Shown here: positions 37,163 through 49,263 of the stretch, piece by piece | Position numbering within the stretch: position 1 is the first letter of the stretch | Layout of the letters: every line of letters starts with the position of its first letter | Assembly: GCF_000165425.1 (NCBI RefSeq) | Contig: NW_001798972.1 | Location: 229,095 to 293,094 of the forward strand | From: Paramecium tetraurelia | Taxonomy: Eukaryota > Ciliophora > Oligohymenophorea > Peniculida > Parameciidae | Length of the DNA stretch: 64,000 bases | Reading direction: 5' to 3' | The notes under the pieces: model-generated | Database searches by the model: none | Told to the model about the DNA's origin: nothing | What the model saw: only the letters and a program-made list of their open reading frames with translations | Made by a program: the position numbers and the translations under genes

Positions 37163-38677
37163 ATGTAAATCTAAGAAAATTAACTTATCATCGATTACAT
37201 CAAGAAATTACTATGTCCATATCACAACAAGCCCATTAGATACATGAGTTATTCCCCAAATGTCCCCCTTGGCTATAAACTCATTTGTTCTGATTGTGCT
37301 GAGGACCGCGGCTTAAATAACTATAAAGAAGTTGAAAGTTGTGTTAAAGAAATCAATAAAGACAGAGTCCCTCAACCAATCAGAAATGCATGTTAACAAC
37401 TAATGGAGTTTTTTGATAGAATGAAAAATCAAGTTGCTGCTCCTCTTAATCAACACACATATTTCCTTCGAAATACACAAAATGAAGGAGGACTTATTCA
37501 ATTCTAGGAGGAACTTAAATAATATTATCTAGATGGCCTAAATTCAAACTATGGCCAACAATTAATTGCAAATGGAAAAAAAATAATTTTTAATTCTATT
37601 AGGTAACTTGAAGCATTCTCAACTGATCTGACATCACTTTTAACAAATTCATAATACGAGTAGTAAAGCCTTACAGAAATATGGAAAAAAGAATATTAAA
37701 AATAACCCTCAGTTATCGAGGTTGATTTCTCAGATTAAGAATTCTTCATCTTAAGTGATGAAAAACTTGAAGTCTACAATACTTAAGTAGATGGCATAAG
37801 ACTTCAGCAATAACATCACCTTGATAAAAAAATTAATTGTATGATCAAAGCTCAATCTAAACCATTAATCTTTTTAGGTAGGTATGATGGAATTGTGGAA
37901 GTATTTGAGTAATTAACTAATGGCGATTATGTATCCTCCCATAAAATTGAAGCACATTCATCCGGTAAATTCTAATATGGAGTCAGCTGTATTATTACCA
38001 ATTCTGACAGTTCAGAAATAATTACAGGAGGATATGATGCTCTTGTCAAATCATGGAGATTTAGAAATCGCTAATGGTAACTTATCTCTACTCTAAATCA
38101 GCATAAAAATATTATCAATTCTTTATCTTATAACTCAGATTTTAACATCATTGGATCAGCCAGTTAGGATCGTTCATTTTCATTGTACAAATCAAACTCC
38201 TAATATCTCTATTTAAATTCGTTCACCTAAACCAATACAAATCGTGTTAATACTATATGTTTTGTAAGTCCCACTAATTTTGTTATTTCTCTAAATTAAG
38301 ACACAAGTATCTATTTGTATACAATTCAAAATACATTGGATTAAATATTTAAAATCGAAAATTTATAGACTATCCAACTTAACAAAATCAATACTGATAT
38401 CACTATTACTGTCTAGCCAAGATATTATGAATCCTTAAAATTATTGATCTTCTAAAGTAATAATCAAACCTATTACCTATGCTAAGATAGTCAAAATAAA
38501 TTTCAATTCTTTCCTATCAGCAGATATGTTTCCAGAAACTAATCGTAAGATAATTCGGCATAACCAGAAAATTCACTCAAAGGATCTATGTTTAGACTTA
38601 TGGAATATGGATAATAATCAATTTAGTTGTTTTAAGAAGGTTCTTCATATGTTGTGCGTGCATCGAAATTTTAATGA
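37163..38677 (+). CDS. WD40-repeat protein with N-terminal zinc-finger-like motif
   Basis: The frame starts MQIQENQLIIDYIKKLL at ATG 37163 and ends at TGA 38675-38677, about 500 residues with no obligatory intron. An N-terminal Cys/His pattern (CPYHNKPIRY, then LICSDCAEDRG) looks like half of a B-box. A helical region follows and then a WD40 propeller with loosely conserved blades: LIFLGRYDGIVEVFE, IITGGYDALVKSWRF, IIGSASQDRSFSLYK and FVISLNQDTSIYLYT. Such zinc-finger/WD40 proteins are numerous in ciliates and are probably protein-binding adaptors. The function is unknown. The gene is divergent from Ku80 and convergent with the P5 ATPase gene (51 bp between stops). Confidence 0.75.
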
Positions 38678-38728
38678 TATTTTCTATATTTTATATAGAA
38701 TAATTATAATTTTTAATTTAATATCATA

Positions 38729-41700
38729 TCATATTCTTTATTATGAAGGATAAAATTTAGTCAGGAGTCTTTATGTAATAAATCCAACCGTTGCTGTCCC
38801 TATTACAACTGCAATCATAATCCAATTAAATCCTTTATAGCTATAAATTATAGATTTAGATTACGTATTATCGTTAATATCTATCACTTTTAACCATTTT
38901 CCACCTTAATTAGGGAAAATTGCAGCCAAAAAAAATATCACAAAACCAATAATAGTCCATACTAATAATAGCTTATTTTAATAGTATCTAAGTTTAAATG
39001 GACTTGACACATAGAGATTAATAGCGAAGGTCATAAAGTAAAAGATAATACTCAAGAACATTATGGATTGAATATCACCTGATTACTTTAAACTATTAAT
39101 TGGTTTTGGAATACAATTATCAATAGGTTCTTTGAATTAACAAGTGTGAACATCACGTGCTTACTAAGAGAGGAAATAATTAATAATTAAGCTAAAAAAA
39201 GGTTAAGTTATAAGTGATACCCTACTGATGCCCAAAAGAGATTATTATAAATTTACAATTGATTTCTTAAAGCAAATTAGTCATCTATAGGATTTTGATC
39301 TGCTAAGGTATCACAAGGTCCTGACATGCATAAAAAGGTCAGTAAAGGAATTATTGCGATTAAACTAGTGTATGTGAATTAAATGTCAGCAAAAGTTTCA
39401 GCTTCGAGAAATGTAATTAGAATAGCAATAAATTTGATTACATTAACACTAATCAAATACTGAAAAACTTCAATGAAATTTCTTTTTGATACCTTACCCT
39501 ATTAAAGTATCTTAATAACGCAATCAATTGAATTGGATCTACTAATAAATGGTGCTGTATAAGAGGCATCTGCTTCATTGAATGATATACCCACTTAGGC
39601 TTACGAAATTGCAGACTAAATTATGCTTTAATATATTGATTACACAATCATTAGCTCCATCTCCACACATTAATACTTGTTTACCAAGACTTTACAGAAC
39701 CTAAATTACATGCTTCTTTTATTCTGGTTTCTGTCTAGCGAATACTTTTGTTTTTTTTATAAGATTAAATAGAAATTTCTTAACGTTTACATCTTCTGTG
39801 TCTATTTAAGCAATTTCTGTAAATACCATATTCTTACCGCTTGCTTTAGCTAATTAATTATCATTTAAATCATTAATATCTTTTAAATTACCCTGAGTAA
39901 TCACGTAATCTAAAAATTTACCAGTTATTGCCAGTTCAGACTTATCATCAATTATTGTGTCTAATTAATTGAAAATATTTTATTATTAAATTTGTATGAC
40001 CTTCTTATCATTGTTGGATTAAATTGTAACTGATTAATCTTATTCATTATAATCTATAAATGAAATATCTTGATCAGCAGTTAATATCTAAGCCATCTTG
40101 CTGCATTAAATTGTGGTTAATGGATTATCCCCTGATATTACTTTAATATCAAGCCCACTCTTCTTTAAAGCTGCTATTACATCTGCAGTGTCTTATTTTA
40201 ATGGGTTTTCCATTAATAATAAGCCTACAAAATTAAGTGATTACTCTAACTATTCCCTTGTTAGGTCGATTTGATTACTTTGAAGTTCCCTATAAGCTAA
40301 TCCCAAGATTCTATAACCTTTAGTGGCATTAATATTAAACTCATTAATTAAATCATCCCTTTTACTTAGAGCAATCTAATTGATCGACTCAGGAGTACCT
40401 TTTGTATATAAGAAGTATTTCTGATCGACTGAAACAATAACGCTCATCATAAAATTTTAAGTATTGAAATCAAATATCTTATGTATCACAAACTATTTAT
40501 TATTTCCATTGATAATAGTACGTTATTTATCGAAATCACATTACCAGCCTACAAATCTGAGCATCTCAATTTCTAATGGATCTCCAATTATATTCCCATT
40601 AACTTTTAATAAATGATGACAACAACCCATAATAGCGTTCAATATTGGTTATTCTTCTTGAGGAATAGCTTTGACAACTTTGAATCCTAAAGTTGTTAAT
40701 GTACCAGTTTTATCAAAACAACATGTGTCTATTATTCCAGCTGACTCTATTTTCTCTGCATTATTTCCAATTATTCCTTTTTTCTCCAATTTTACTAAAC
40801 TAAAAGTCTTGCATACCTAAAAAAAAATAGGCATAGAAGGAGGTATAGACCAAACTATATTATCCAAAAATCTTAAGACTAATATACTTGGTTCAAAATC
40901 CATAGGAATATAGCTGATTAAAAAGAATCCAAAAATTGCTGCCATGATCAAACCATTTCCTAAAAGAAATTTTGCTGCTTAAATATAAAACTTCATTGAC
41001 TGCGGATGTGGATAAAGTACATTTCTAAAATATTATCCCCTCAAAGTACTAAATCCTGTTCTTAATACTATAGCAACACCACGATTGACTTGAATTAGCT
41101 TTGTACCTTCAAATAAACAATTTTAATTCATTTTTTCAAATGAAAATTCGACATTTTAATTCTGAAAAGCACATTTAGGAATGGGAATGTCCTCTCCTGT
41201 TAACGTTGCTTCATTCACTAAAACATCACCTTCAATTATTGCACAGTCACAATTTAAAACCTGATTCTCTTTCAAAACCAATAAATCCCCTGGCAATAAC
41301 CAACTACTTGGTACTTTCTGATAAATTTGATTTAATTTTAATTTATCTCTATCATAAATTTCAACATTCTACTCATAATTTGCCAATTGTTATAATCGTT
41401 TTCTAGATCGAACATATAAAAAATAGTTAATGTAAACTGACAACAAAGTAAAAATGAGAATCAATATTGATGGTAAAATAATGTTTTCAGCAATCCATAT
41501 AGCAACTGCAAAATATTGCAATAAATTGAAAGCCCCTGTGAAGGCATTAAACGAATAGACTAAAATAGAATCTATTGGTATTTGTATAGAACAATAACCA
41601 AAATATTCACGTTTTACATTCCTGTCTTATTTATTTCGAAGTTTAATCATTTCAGATATGATTCTACCTTTACACTCAAACTCTATAGGCTCAAAACTTT

Positions 41701-42073
41701 AGATTTAAGAATTGAAACCATATACCAACATTCTATTGTTAATTGTAAATTTTTACCTAAATGTAAAATAGGATTTTTCTTTGATTAAATGTTTTGGACA
41801 TACAAATTACTCATTTTTTGAAGTTGTAATCAGGTAATGTGTCGCTGAAACTTCATCGTCGACTTAAATAAATAGGAAATTAGTATATAGTTTATTCGAA
41901 TATTTTAAGGCCAACGCAAATAGAAAAGCAGTTATTAAGGAGAGCAGAATCTAATATATAATTTGTAAAATGAGTACGGCCAATATAAGTCTAATTTTGC
42001 TTAGTTAAGCAAATGCTACAGAAATAAGAAGATGTTGTCCTTCGACATCAGAGTTTTTAACAGGATATGACAT
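38729..42073 (-). CDS. P5-type cation/polyamine-transporting ATPase
   Basis: The start MSYPVKNSDVEGQH (ATG complementary to 42071-42073) leads into the P5 N-terminal hydrophobic region. Motifs in order: A-domain ATLTGEDIPIPK (near 41185-41211), M4 PPSMPI, phosphorylation loop DTCCFDKTGTLTTLG (near 40695-40717), GDPLEIEMLRFVGW, nucleotide-binding YTKGTPES, VISGDNPLT, FARQKPEQKK, and hinge CGDGANDC, split by a 28-nt intron near 39613-39640. EADASYTAPFISRS follows, then several transmembrane helices. The stop is TGA 38729-38731, about 1,080 residues. The DTCCFDKTGTLT and GDPLE-x-GW signatures are typical of P5 ATPases (ATP13A/Spf1), which act in endomembranes on polyamines or membrane helices. 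The subtype (A or B) is not settled. All catalytic residues are present. Confidence 0.9.
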
Positions 42074-42267
42074 CAGCCTTAAATAATTTACTAAAACGAA
42101 TTAAATGATTTAAAATTCAACATTAAATACTTTTATAAGCATTTTTTAATTGATTATATTAAAGAAAATTTAAGTTTTAAAACTGCTTAGCTGAAATAAC
42201 ACACTGCACTTGTACAGAGAATGATAAAAACACCAATACATCAACATGCTTAGAACTAAAACATTTT

Positions 42268-45257
42268 TCATTATAATTACAGCCTTTTCGATATCTACAA
42301 TTGATAGCCAACATCTTGTAGATCTATTAAACGTTACAATACACGCTAATAGACCTATATGACTAAAATTAAAACAATCCATGCTAATAATGAGTAATTA
42401 CGATACAATGTTCTAATATAAAAATATAGACTATACTTTAAAAGGAGTTGATTAGTAAATAATTATGCAAATTTTCATGTTAAAAATAAAGCCATTTTAT
42501 CAAAATTATTTTTCTTATAAATATAATGTTCTGGATATTTGATTTTAATATATTTTATGGTCCTTCCTGAATACATAATTTTAATAAAGCTCAAATAATT
42601 CCTTTAAATAACTATATTGATTTGCTAACATAATAACAGAGTTCAGTGGACCTTTTTAAAAATAGGATTTAAAATGGTTTGGTAAGGTGGAGCTTCAGAA
42701 TTATCAGCTACAATAAAGAATATGATTAAGCAACTTAATGAAGTCAGGACAAAGATATTATAAAACTACAATTAATTATTTATTTAAAAGATGTTATCAT
42801 TAGGAATTGCATCAGTTAATTGATTTTCTCGTTAAGATAGAGTCAATAAAATTAACACTGGAATACTTGACAGGTAGTTCATGTTGTTATATTAAAAATC
42901 GCCAAAGTTCATCTCTTAAAATTATAAAAGTGCTGTTCCTGTGAATTTAAGAACACTAACCAATATGTAGTAATGGAATATTTCTATAATAATACTTAGA
43001 GTGGCCCTTCCTTAGAGTAAGATAAATTTAATGCATTCAAATTGAATCCTTTTTATAACTAAAAGGTGATGTACACCCACTAAAGCTTCAACTATTGCTG
43101 ACTATATTAAAGCACCATCTCCGACCATCATTACATTTTTATTTAGTTGGTTCTACAAATATTATACAATTTCTTTTTTTTAATGAAGTTTCATTCTTGT
43201 AAGGATTTTTGTCTTTTTAACCAAATTTTTTAAACATGTAATTAATTTGATATCAATGTCATCTGTTTATCTCAATTATTTGTAATATTATTAATCAATA
43301 CTATAATTCAAGGAAATATCACTTACTTTATTTGATAACAGATATCCCCATAAATTACCTGTTATGGCAAAATCGCTATTTCTATTTAAAATTAATTCCA
43401 ACTATGTAATTATAAAATTAATCTGAGACCCTAATTTCTAGTCTAACTATGTTTTGGTTTAAAATTTTTAATTTAGATCTTATAATAAGAGCAACTCTTT
43501 TTTTCATCATAACCTAATATAAGAGTATTAATTTATTCTTAATCAAATTTGATTCAAAAGCGCAGTGTACTGTTGTCAAAGGATTATCTCCTGAAATTAT
43601 TTTTATATCTAAGTTTGATTCTAATAACTTTTCAATAATCTAGGATGTATCATCTTTTAAATTGTTTTTCAAAGTAAATAATCCAATAAAGTTTAATTTA
43701 CTTTCCAAGATATTTCTATCCAATCCAATCTAATCATGCATTAATTATTTTTCAGCTAAACCAACGACCCTTAAACCTTAATAAGTCTATTACTGTAATT
43801 AGACTAAAAGAGATTTATCATATTGTTGATTTGATAATTCTTGACAAATAAATGATACTGATTTTCAAATTCATTAAAAACGATAACACTCATTATTTAC
43901 AGATGAGAACTAAATTCAAATATTTTTATCACCAAAAACTCTTTTCGTTTTTTGAAACTTTGAAGTACTTTTAGTTATCAAAATTGATATTCCAATCAGT
44001 TAATTTAAAAATTTCTAATTCTAATGGATCTCCATTTAACTCCTCATTAATTATAGTCAAGTGATGACAATAAGCCATGATTTCCAATAAAGACTCTTGA
44101 TGAGGAATATAATAATTCGCCTATAAACCTGATGTAGATAGTGTTCCAGTTTTATCAAAGCATACAGTGTCAATTTTACCAGAATCTTCAGTTTTAATAG
44201 GATTTGATCCTACAATATCTATTTATTTTAGTTTTAATAGAGACATAGCTTAATTTAATGAAAAAAAGATCAGTAAAGCAGGTGGAATTATCCAAGTTAT
44301 TGCATCAAGATATCATTGTAATATATATTTAAATTATTAATACGAAAGATAATTGATAATGATAGGACAATATCTAACAATAATTAGTTTAATGGAATAA
44401 TTCATGTATTAATATTTTGTTATGAGTAATATAGTGAAAATAGATAGAACAATGAGACCCAAAATGACTAAGAATTTATATGCTTAGACATAAACTCTCT
44501 AGATGGAGGTGGAGGAAATATAACATTTCTAAAATACTACCCCCTCATTGAAGCATATCCAGTTTTTATTACTAATCCAATATTCTTTTGATAAGGAGAT
44601 ATCTTAATCACTTTAGTACCTTCAAAGAGAGTATTTTCATAAAATCATTCGATAATTTAATATGGCTTATTTTGGAATTGGTACTGTTTCCCTTGCTAGG
44701 GTAGCATCATTCACCATTACATCACCTTAGATTAGTAGACAATCACAATTCATTTAGAGGTGTTTTTCAATAAAGAATTAATCTCCAACCACTAATTCAC
44801 TTCCATCTATTAATTTATTATCAATTAATTAAACATGTTATTTGATATTTGCTAATTTTTCTAGTTATATTTTAGATTTTCTCAGGCTGAAATGAGTCAT
44901 GAATCAGTTAGTATTTTAAAAATCATTGTATATATGTAATGAATACCTATAGTTAAAATAAGAAGTATTGTTAATCACTATCTTTTGAGAAATGCTCTAT
45001 TAATTATTTGAATTAGTTACTAGGTAATGAGTGCAGGATTATTCATTGATTTTGACAAATAGAAAACTTCTATAGAGCTTGCTGCTCCATTTCATTAGTA
45101 ATGCAAACAGGGAGCAAGTGATAATGGACAGGATGATCTTATTTATGATTGTAAGTAGTATAGAAATGAAAATTCGAGATCTGCTTAGAATGACAGGAAT
45201 AAATTCGATTAGAGAATGTTGTCCTTCAATATCAGAGGATTTAACTTTAAATATCAT
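42268..45257 (-). CDS. P5-type ATPase paralog with lost catalytic motifs (probable pseudoenzyme)
   Basis: This gene lies directly upstream of the intact P5 ATPase and aligns with it from the start (MIFKVKSSDIEGQHS) to the C-terminal membrane region (TLYRNYSLLAWIVLILVI), so it is a tandem paralog. The phosphorylation site is kept (DTVCFDKTGTLS, near 44137-44160), as are GDPLELEIFK and PPALLIFF. Three other motifs are changed: the A-domain TGE is ARE (ATLARETVPIPK, near 44681-44712), KGTPE is KNYQI, and GDGAND is GDGALIQ (near 43095-43130). The SEADAS stretch after the hinge is also lost. The frame still seems open through the usual short introns to TGA 42268-42270. Without the hinge and KGxPE it should not complete a transport cycle. 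Confidence 0.75.
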
Positions 45258-45274
45258 AATAATATTATCTTCAT

Positions 45275-45905
45275 TCATTTGAGTATTTTTTTAACAATAT
45301 CTATATATAGGAATTTACCCTCATTTTTAGGATCTATGAATTTCATGTATTCATCAGCTTCATCTTCAGTGAACCTATAGCCCATTGTCATGAGCAATTC
45401 TTTGAAGTATTCACTCTAAATATACCCAGTGTTTTCCAAATCTACAGACTTAAAAGCTAGAATCATTAGATCAAATATCATACCTTCAACTAGTTGTTCT
45501 TCTCTGTCTTATTCCCTCTTCTTTTTGCTAACCAGAATGAATAGAGCATCAGATCTGATTCCTTAGCCCTCTGAATCTTCAAGTTCTTTGTATAACTCAC
45601 TCAATTCCTATTCTTCATAAATGTATCCAATGGATGTCAATAATTCTTGCAATTCAGTAAAACTAATTCTTTCATCGCCATCTCTATCAAATAATTAAAA
45701 GTTTTCTCGATATTTCTTATCTTCAGCATCTGAGAATAATCTATCTTCATTATCGTAACTGATACTTCTTAAAGTTGTCATCAGAGTACAAATGGCTTTT
45801 AAGTTCTTCGATTACTACTCTTGGTTCAATCTTAGGCAATCCATCATTTAAAGCCACCTTCTCTTTTTGTCTTACTTGAGATAAATTAGTTTACGTTTAA
45901 TTCAT
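45275..45905 (-). CDS. EF-hand calcium-binding protein (centrin/calmodulin-like)
   Basis: The start MNQTQTNLSQVRQKEK (ATG complementary to 45903-45905) leads to a helical N-terminus and then four EF-hand positions. The first loop is canonical (DRDGDERISFTE). The second is degenerate (DSEGQGIRSDAL), the third partly so (DLENTGYIQSEY) and the fourth weak (DPKNEGKFLYID), so perhaps one or two sites bind calcium. A 25-nt intron (GTATCAG..TAG) and a 27-nt intron (GTATGAT..TAG) are removed. Length is about 190 residues, as for centrin- and calmodulin-like proteins. The stop TGA 45275-45277 is 17 bp before the P5 paralog's likely start, and the upstream gene stops 24 bp before this start. Confidence 0.85.
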
Positions 45906-45929
45906 ATTAATTAAATATAATATTCATAA

Positions 45930-47653
45930 TCACCCATTTAGAACAATATCAAGATTTTTGTATATCTTTACCTATAATAGAGATGGGCCTAAATATACTC
46001 AATATTCTTACATGTATCTTAAAAGAATGAAGTAGTAGTAACTTCAGCTTTAGGACCTACTAATTATAATCCTTTATATATCATTTAAATAATAAATGTA
46101 TTCTATCGCAAAAACTCTAAAGAAATGAATCCTTCAATATAAAAATTAAAAGCCATACATTATTCAGTTTCAATCTTACTCAATTCCACCTTAATATGTT
46201 TATGAGACTTTTATATGAGAAATAAATATAAAAGATTTGAGAATATAAATTAGATGATATGTTATATAGATGTAATAACAAAATGGTCTGTTGAATCAGA
46301 TTCGAATTAAATGGATTTATTTTCTACATCAGCCACATTGTTCATAATCATTAATGATTAATAAATGATATTCTTGAGGGAAAATGTTTACAGTTCTGAA
46401 TAATTAATTTTAATATAGTAAATCTAAAATGCATCCAAGATCATTTTAATTTTTGTGTTCGAAATAATCTGTGCACTTATTAAAGATTCGCTGACCTTAA
46501 AGTAATATCTATCATCCGAATTTTATTATAATTAACATAATTAGAATAACTATTTATTTGTTCTAGTATTAATCTTATCTAACCTGCTAGACAAAAGTTT
46601 AATTTCCTATTCTTTTAGCTTCAATTAGGTGTCATCATGCAAGATATCCTATTTCTATTCCATCAACATAAGGAGTTCTCGACTCTCATTTTGATAAGCA
46701 AAAACTTTCAGGTTGTATAATTATTTTGAATTATTTTTTTGGATGGTCAATTCTATTTTTTTTTAAGGGGATTTTGATTATATCATTTTATCATATAAAT
46801 ATTAACCAATATTTTGACAATCCAACCCAGTACTGCCCTAAATATTCTATTTTTATTTTGAATTTCCTTTTGGCTATAATTGAGTATCCTAAATTGAATA
46901 TTAATGTAGGAAGTCCTTAAAATCTTGATTGCATGAGATTCCAAGTCTCTGCTCTGCATAATGGTTTGCATACTTTAATTCAAATTAAAATGATTTTTAA
47001 TCAAATTTAAACTGGATATAAATATCTTAGATAATTTCATTTAAAACATTTCCTAGTTTAATAGTGATAAGATAAATACTTATTTCTTTTTCGTTCTAGT
47101 ATTAGATGAATAGTGTTCTCTTTTCATATGATTTTTTATACAGAAGAATGAATAAATAGAATGATACAACTATATAAAGTACAGCCATTCCATCAAACTT
47201 AAAGTAAAAAAGAATATAAAATAAACGAGATATAGTAATAATAAGTAATGCAAATGCATTCCACACAAAATCATAATGCTCCAATAATGTGATATTGATG
47301 ATTATAATTCCACATCCTGACACATATGCATTATCATAGGAAGGCGTGTTTCTATCCACCAAAATCTATATAGCAGTCATAATTAGATTATTAATCACAA
47401 ATAGATTGCAAGTGTTCTTACCTTTACGATATTTTAAAATATATGGAATTTGTAGGATAAAAAACAAGGTGGCGATTGATTCGAATAACCCATTTATGAT
47501 CTAACCTTCTTTTAGTTGTATTATGGCAACTCCTAAATTAATAATAATTAAGATAGGCTGATAACATTTAAAATGAAATAGGGATTATTCTCTTGTAAAC
47601 TCTTCGTATTTTTTCTCCATTTAGGATGGAAAACGTAATGTAAATTTGTTCAT
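45930..47653 (-). CDS. Multi-pass membrane protein with a helical, possibly sensor-kinase-like cytoplasmic region
   Basis: The start MNKFTLRFPSQMEKKY (ATG complementary to 47651-47653) is followed by about six hydrophobic segments within 200 residues (PILIIINLGVAII, ATLFFILQIPYIL, GIIIINITLLEHY, FALLIITISRLFYILFYF, VLYIVVSFYLFILL). A long Gln/Lys-rich helical region follows, then a C-terminal part (KMILDAFQIYYIKINY, ADVENKSIQFESDSTDH, ITSIQHIIQFIFSNLLY) that faintly resembles the ATPase end of histidine kinases, without a clear phospho-accepting His or glycine box. A final 23-nt GTAAGA..TAG intron gives the stop TGA 45930-45932; without it the frame runs to 45902. The function is unknown, and the kinase resemblance is weak. 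Confidence 0.55.
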
Positions 47654-47787
47654 TTTAATATAATAATAAATCCTCAGTAGATTATTTCATTTATTCATTT
47701 ATCGTACTCTTACATATAATAAAATAATAGGATGATGAGACTGGATAATTTAATTAATTAAAAATCACCATATCAATAAAGCATTTC

Positions 47788-47822
47788 TATATACATATCA
47801 ACAATTTATTGATATGTATATA
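47788..47822. repeat. Perfect inverted repeat, 14-bp arms, 7-bp loop
   Basis: The left arm TATATACATATCAA (47788-47801) and right arm TTGATATGTATATA (47809-47822) are exact reverse complements around the loop CAATTTA. It lies in the 225-bp space between the divergent membrane-protein and SHIPPO genes, about 57 bp before the SHIPPO start. It could be a cruciform, a dimeric factor site or a chance AT-rich hairpin. Confidence 0.7.
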
Positions 47823-47878
47823 AAGTGAAACACTTTTTTCTGTTTCATATTTTTGGTTCATTATTAATTGATTTTAAA

Positions 47879-49239
47879 ATGGTATCAGCTTTTTCAATAG
47901 GTTAAGCAAAGAGATCTGATCCAGCCATCAGATCTTCAGCACCTAGTCCAAATGCCTATTTACCAAAATTACTTCACAATTAAAAGGCCCCTAATGGACG
48001 TAATATATGATTATCAAATATAGGATTGGTGGAGCAGTCCAAAGAGTAGGGAGATCAACCTCTTATGGACCAGGACCAGGCCAATACTAATATCAATAAA
48101 ATGTCATAGAAGGCCCTAAATATTCTATAGTTGGCAAACATGAAACCAAATAGTTTTCCCTATCTCCATGCCCTGGAAATTACAATGATGAGAGTTTTAC
48201 CACGATATATAGAAGACCACCCATATACACACTTGGAATGAAGCATTATACATCAGCAAAAGAGTTTCCACCAAGACCTGGTTAATATGATCTCAATAGC
48301 TCATTTGTGTCCAACAACTCAATTAAGTTCCTACTTAACAAAGATTAATATCCTTAGAAGGAGGAATGTCTCCTGGTCCTGGATGTACTATAATTATAAG
48401 TTTAGAGTACAATATTGATAAGGCAGTAAAGTCGACAATGGAGAAAACTTAACCTTCATGGGTGATTGGTGCATCTCAAAGATAATAGGAATTAAAGAAA
48501 TCTCAAGTTTCTCCAGGTCCAGGAGCTCATCAAATGAGTAAAATGCTTAACCTGTCAAAGAATTTCACCATCAAACAAAAATTGTAATCGAAAGATCCAA
48601 ATGTATCTGCTAAAGGACCTGGTGCATACGATTTGGATGTTTCTATATTTAAATCCCACTATCCTACTTTTAAAATTGGAACTGAAGAAAGAAGCACAAA
48701 GAATTCGCTTGATAAGTTTTTTCCTAGTCCTGGATAATATTATAGAGAGTAAACCTTTTTCTTATAAAAAGGAGAGTAGATAGTTTGAGTTCTTTACAAA
48801 AGTCAGCTCCATCATTTAAAATTCCGCAAGCTTTAAGGAAAGATCTCAATGACTCGATTACGATTACTACAGGTCCAGGCTAGTATCAAATAACAAAAAT
48901 AAGAGACATTTAAATGATTACAATGAAGGGTTTTAAATATAATCCAAATAACTCTGTTCATTTCCTGGTACTGGCTAATATAATCCTAACGATTCAATAT
49001 GCAAACCAAAGGATGGATCGGTTAAGATAGTTCCTGAATAGAGATCAAAAGCAATGTTAACTCAATATGTTCCAGGACCAGGCTAATACTCAATAAAATC
49101 TACTCTTGAAGGACTTGCTTGGGGATTCAAGAAAGAAATTAGATCTAAACTCATCAGAAAAGATTTTAATCCAGGACTAGGATCTTATAATATTCCTCCG
49201 AATATTAATGAAGTTCCTCGATATTTATTACAGAAATGA
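47879..49239 (+). CDS. SHIPPO / sperm-tail PG-rich repeat protein
   Basis: The start MVSAFSIGQAKRSDPA (ATG 47879) is followed by many Pro-Gly-Pro-Gly-x-Tyr repeats spaced by 25-40 residues: YGPGPGQYQY, PCPGNYNDES, PRPGQYDLNS, SPGPGAHQM, AKGPGAYDLD, SPGQYYRES, PGTGQYNPN, VPGPGQYSIK and NPGLGSYNIP. Basic and serine-rich linkers separate them. Introns include a 24-nt GTAATAT..ATAG after NGR. The stop is TGA 49237-49239, about 430 residues. STPG/SHIPPO (ODF3-like) proteins bind microtubules and in other organisms sit on or inside axonemal doublets and sperm-tail structures. A ciliary role is therefore likely in a ciliate. The deoxynucleoside kinase gene starts 24 bp downstream. Confidence 0.85.
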
Positions 49240-49263
49240 TCATTACATTTTTTATTAATTTAA

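Noticed and set aside
42074-42267. Open frame joining the P5 paralog's end to the intact P5 ATPase
   Set aside because: The paralog has a clear TGA at 42268-42270 after its C-terminal membrane region and the next gene has its own ATG at 42073. The open frame is chance in DNA with few TGA codons.
45275-45278. ATGA overlap between the EF-hand stop and the P5 paralog start (MNEDNIIM)
   Set aside because: The next in-frame Met (45255-45257, MIFKVKSSD) matches the start of the neighbouring paralog better.
45902-45905. ATGA stop/start overlap between the membrane-protein gene and the EF-hand gene
   Set aside because: A 23-nt GTAAGA..TAG intron gives an earlier stop at 45930 and a better C-terminus, so no overlap is needed.
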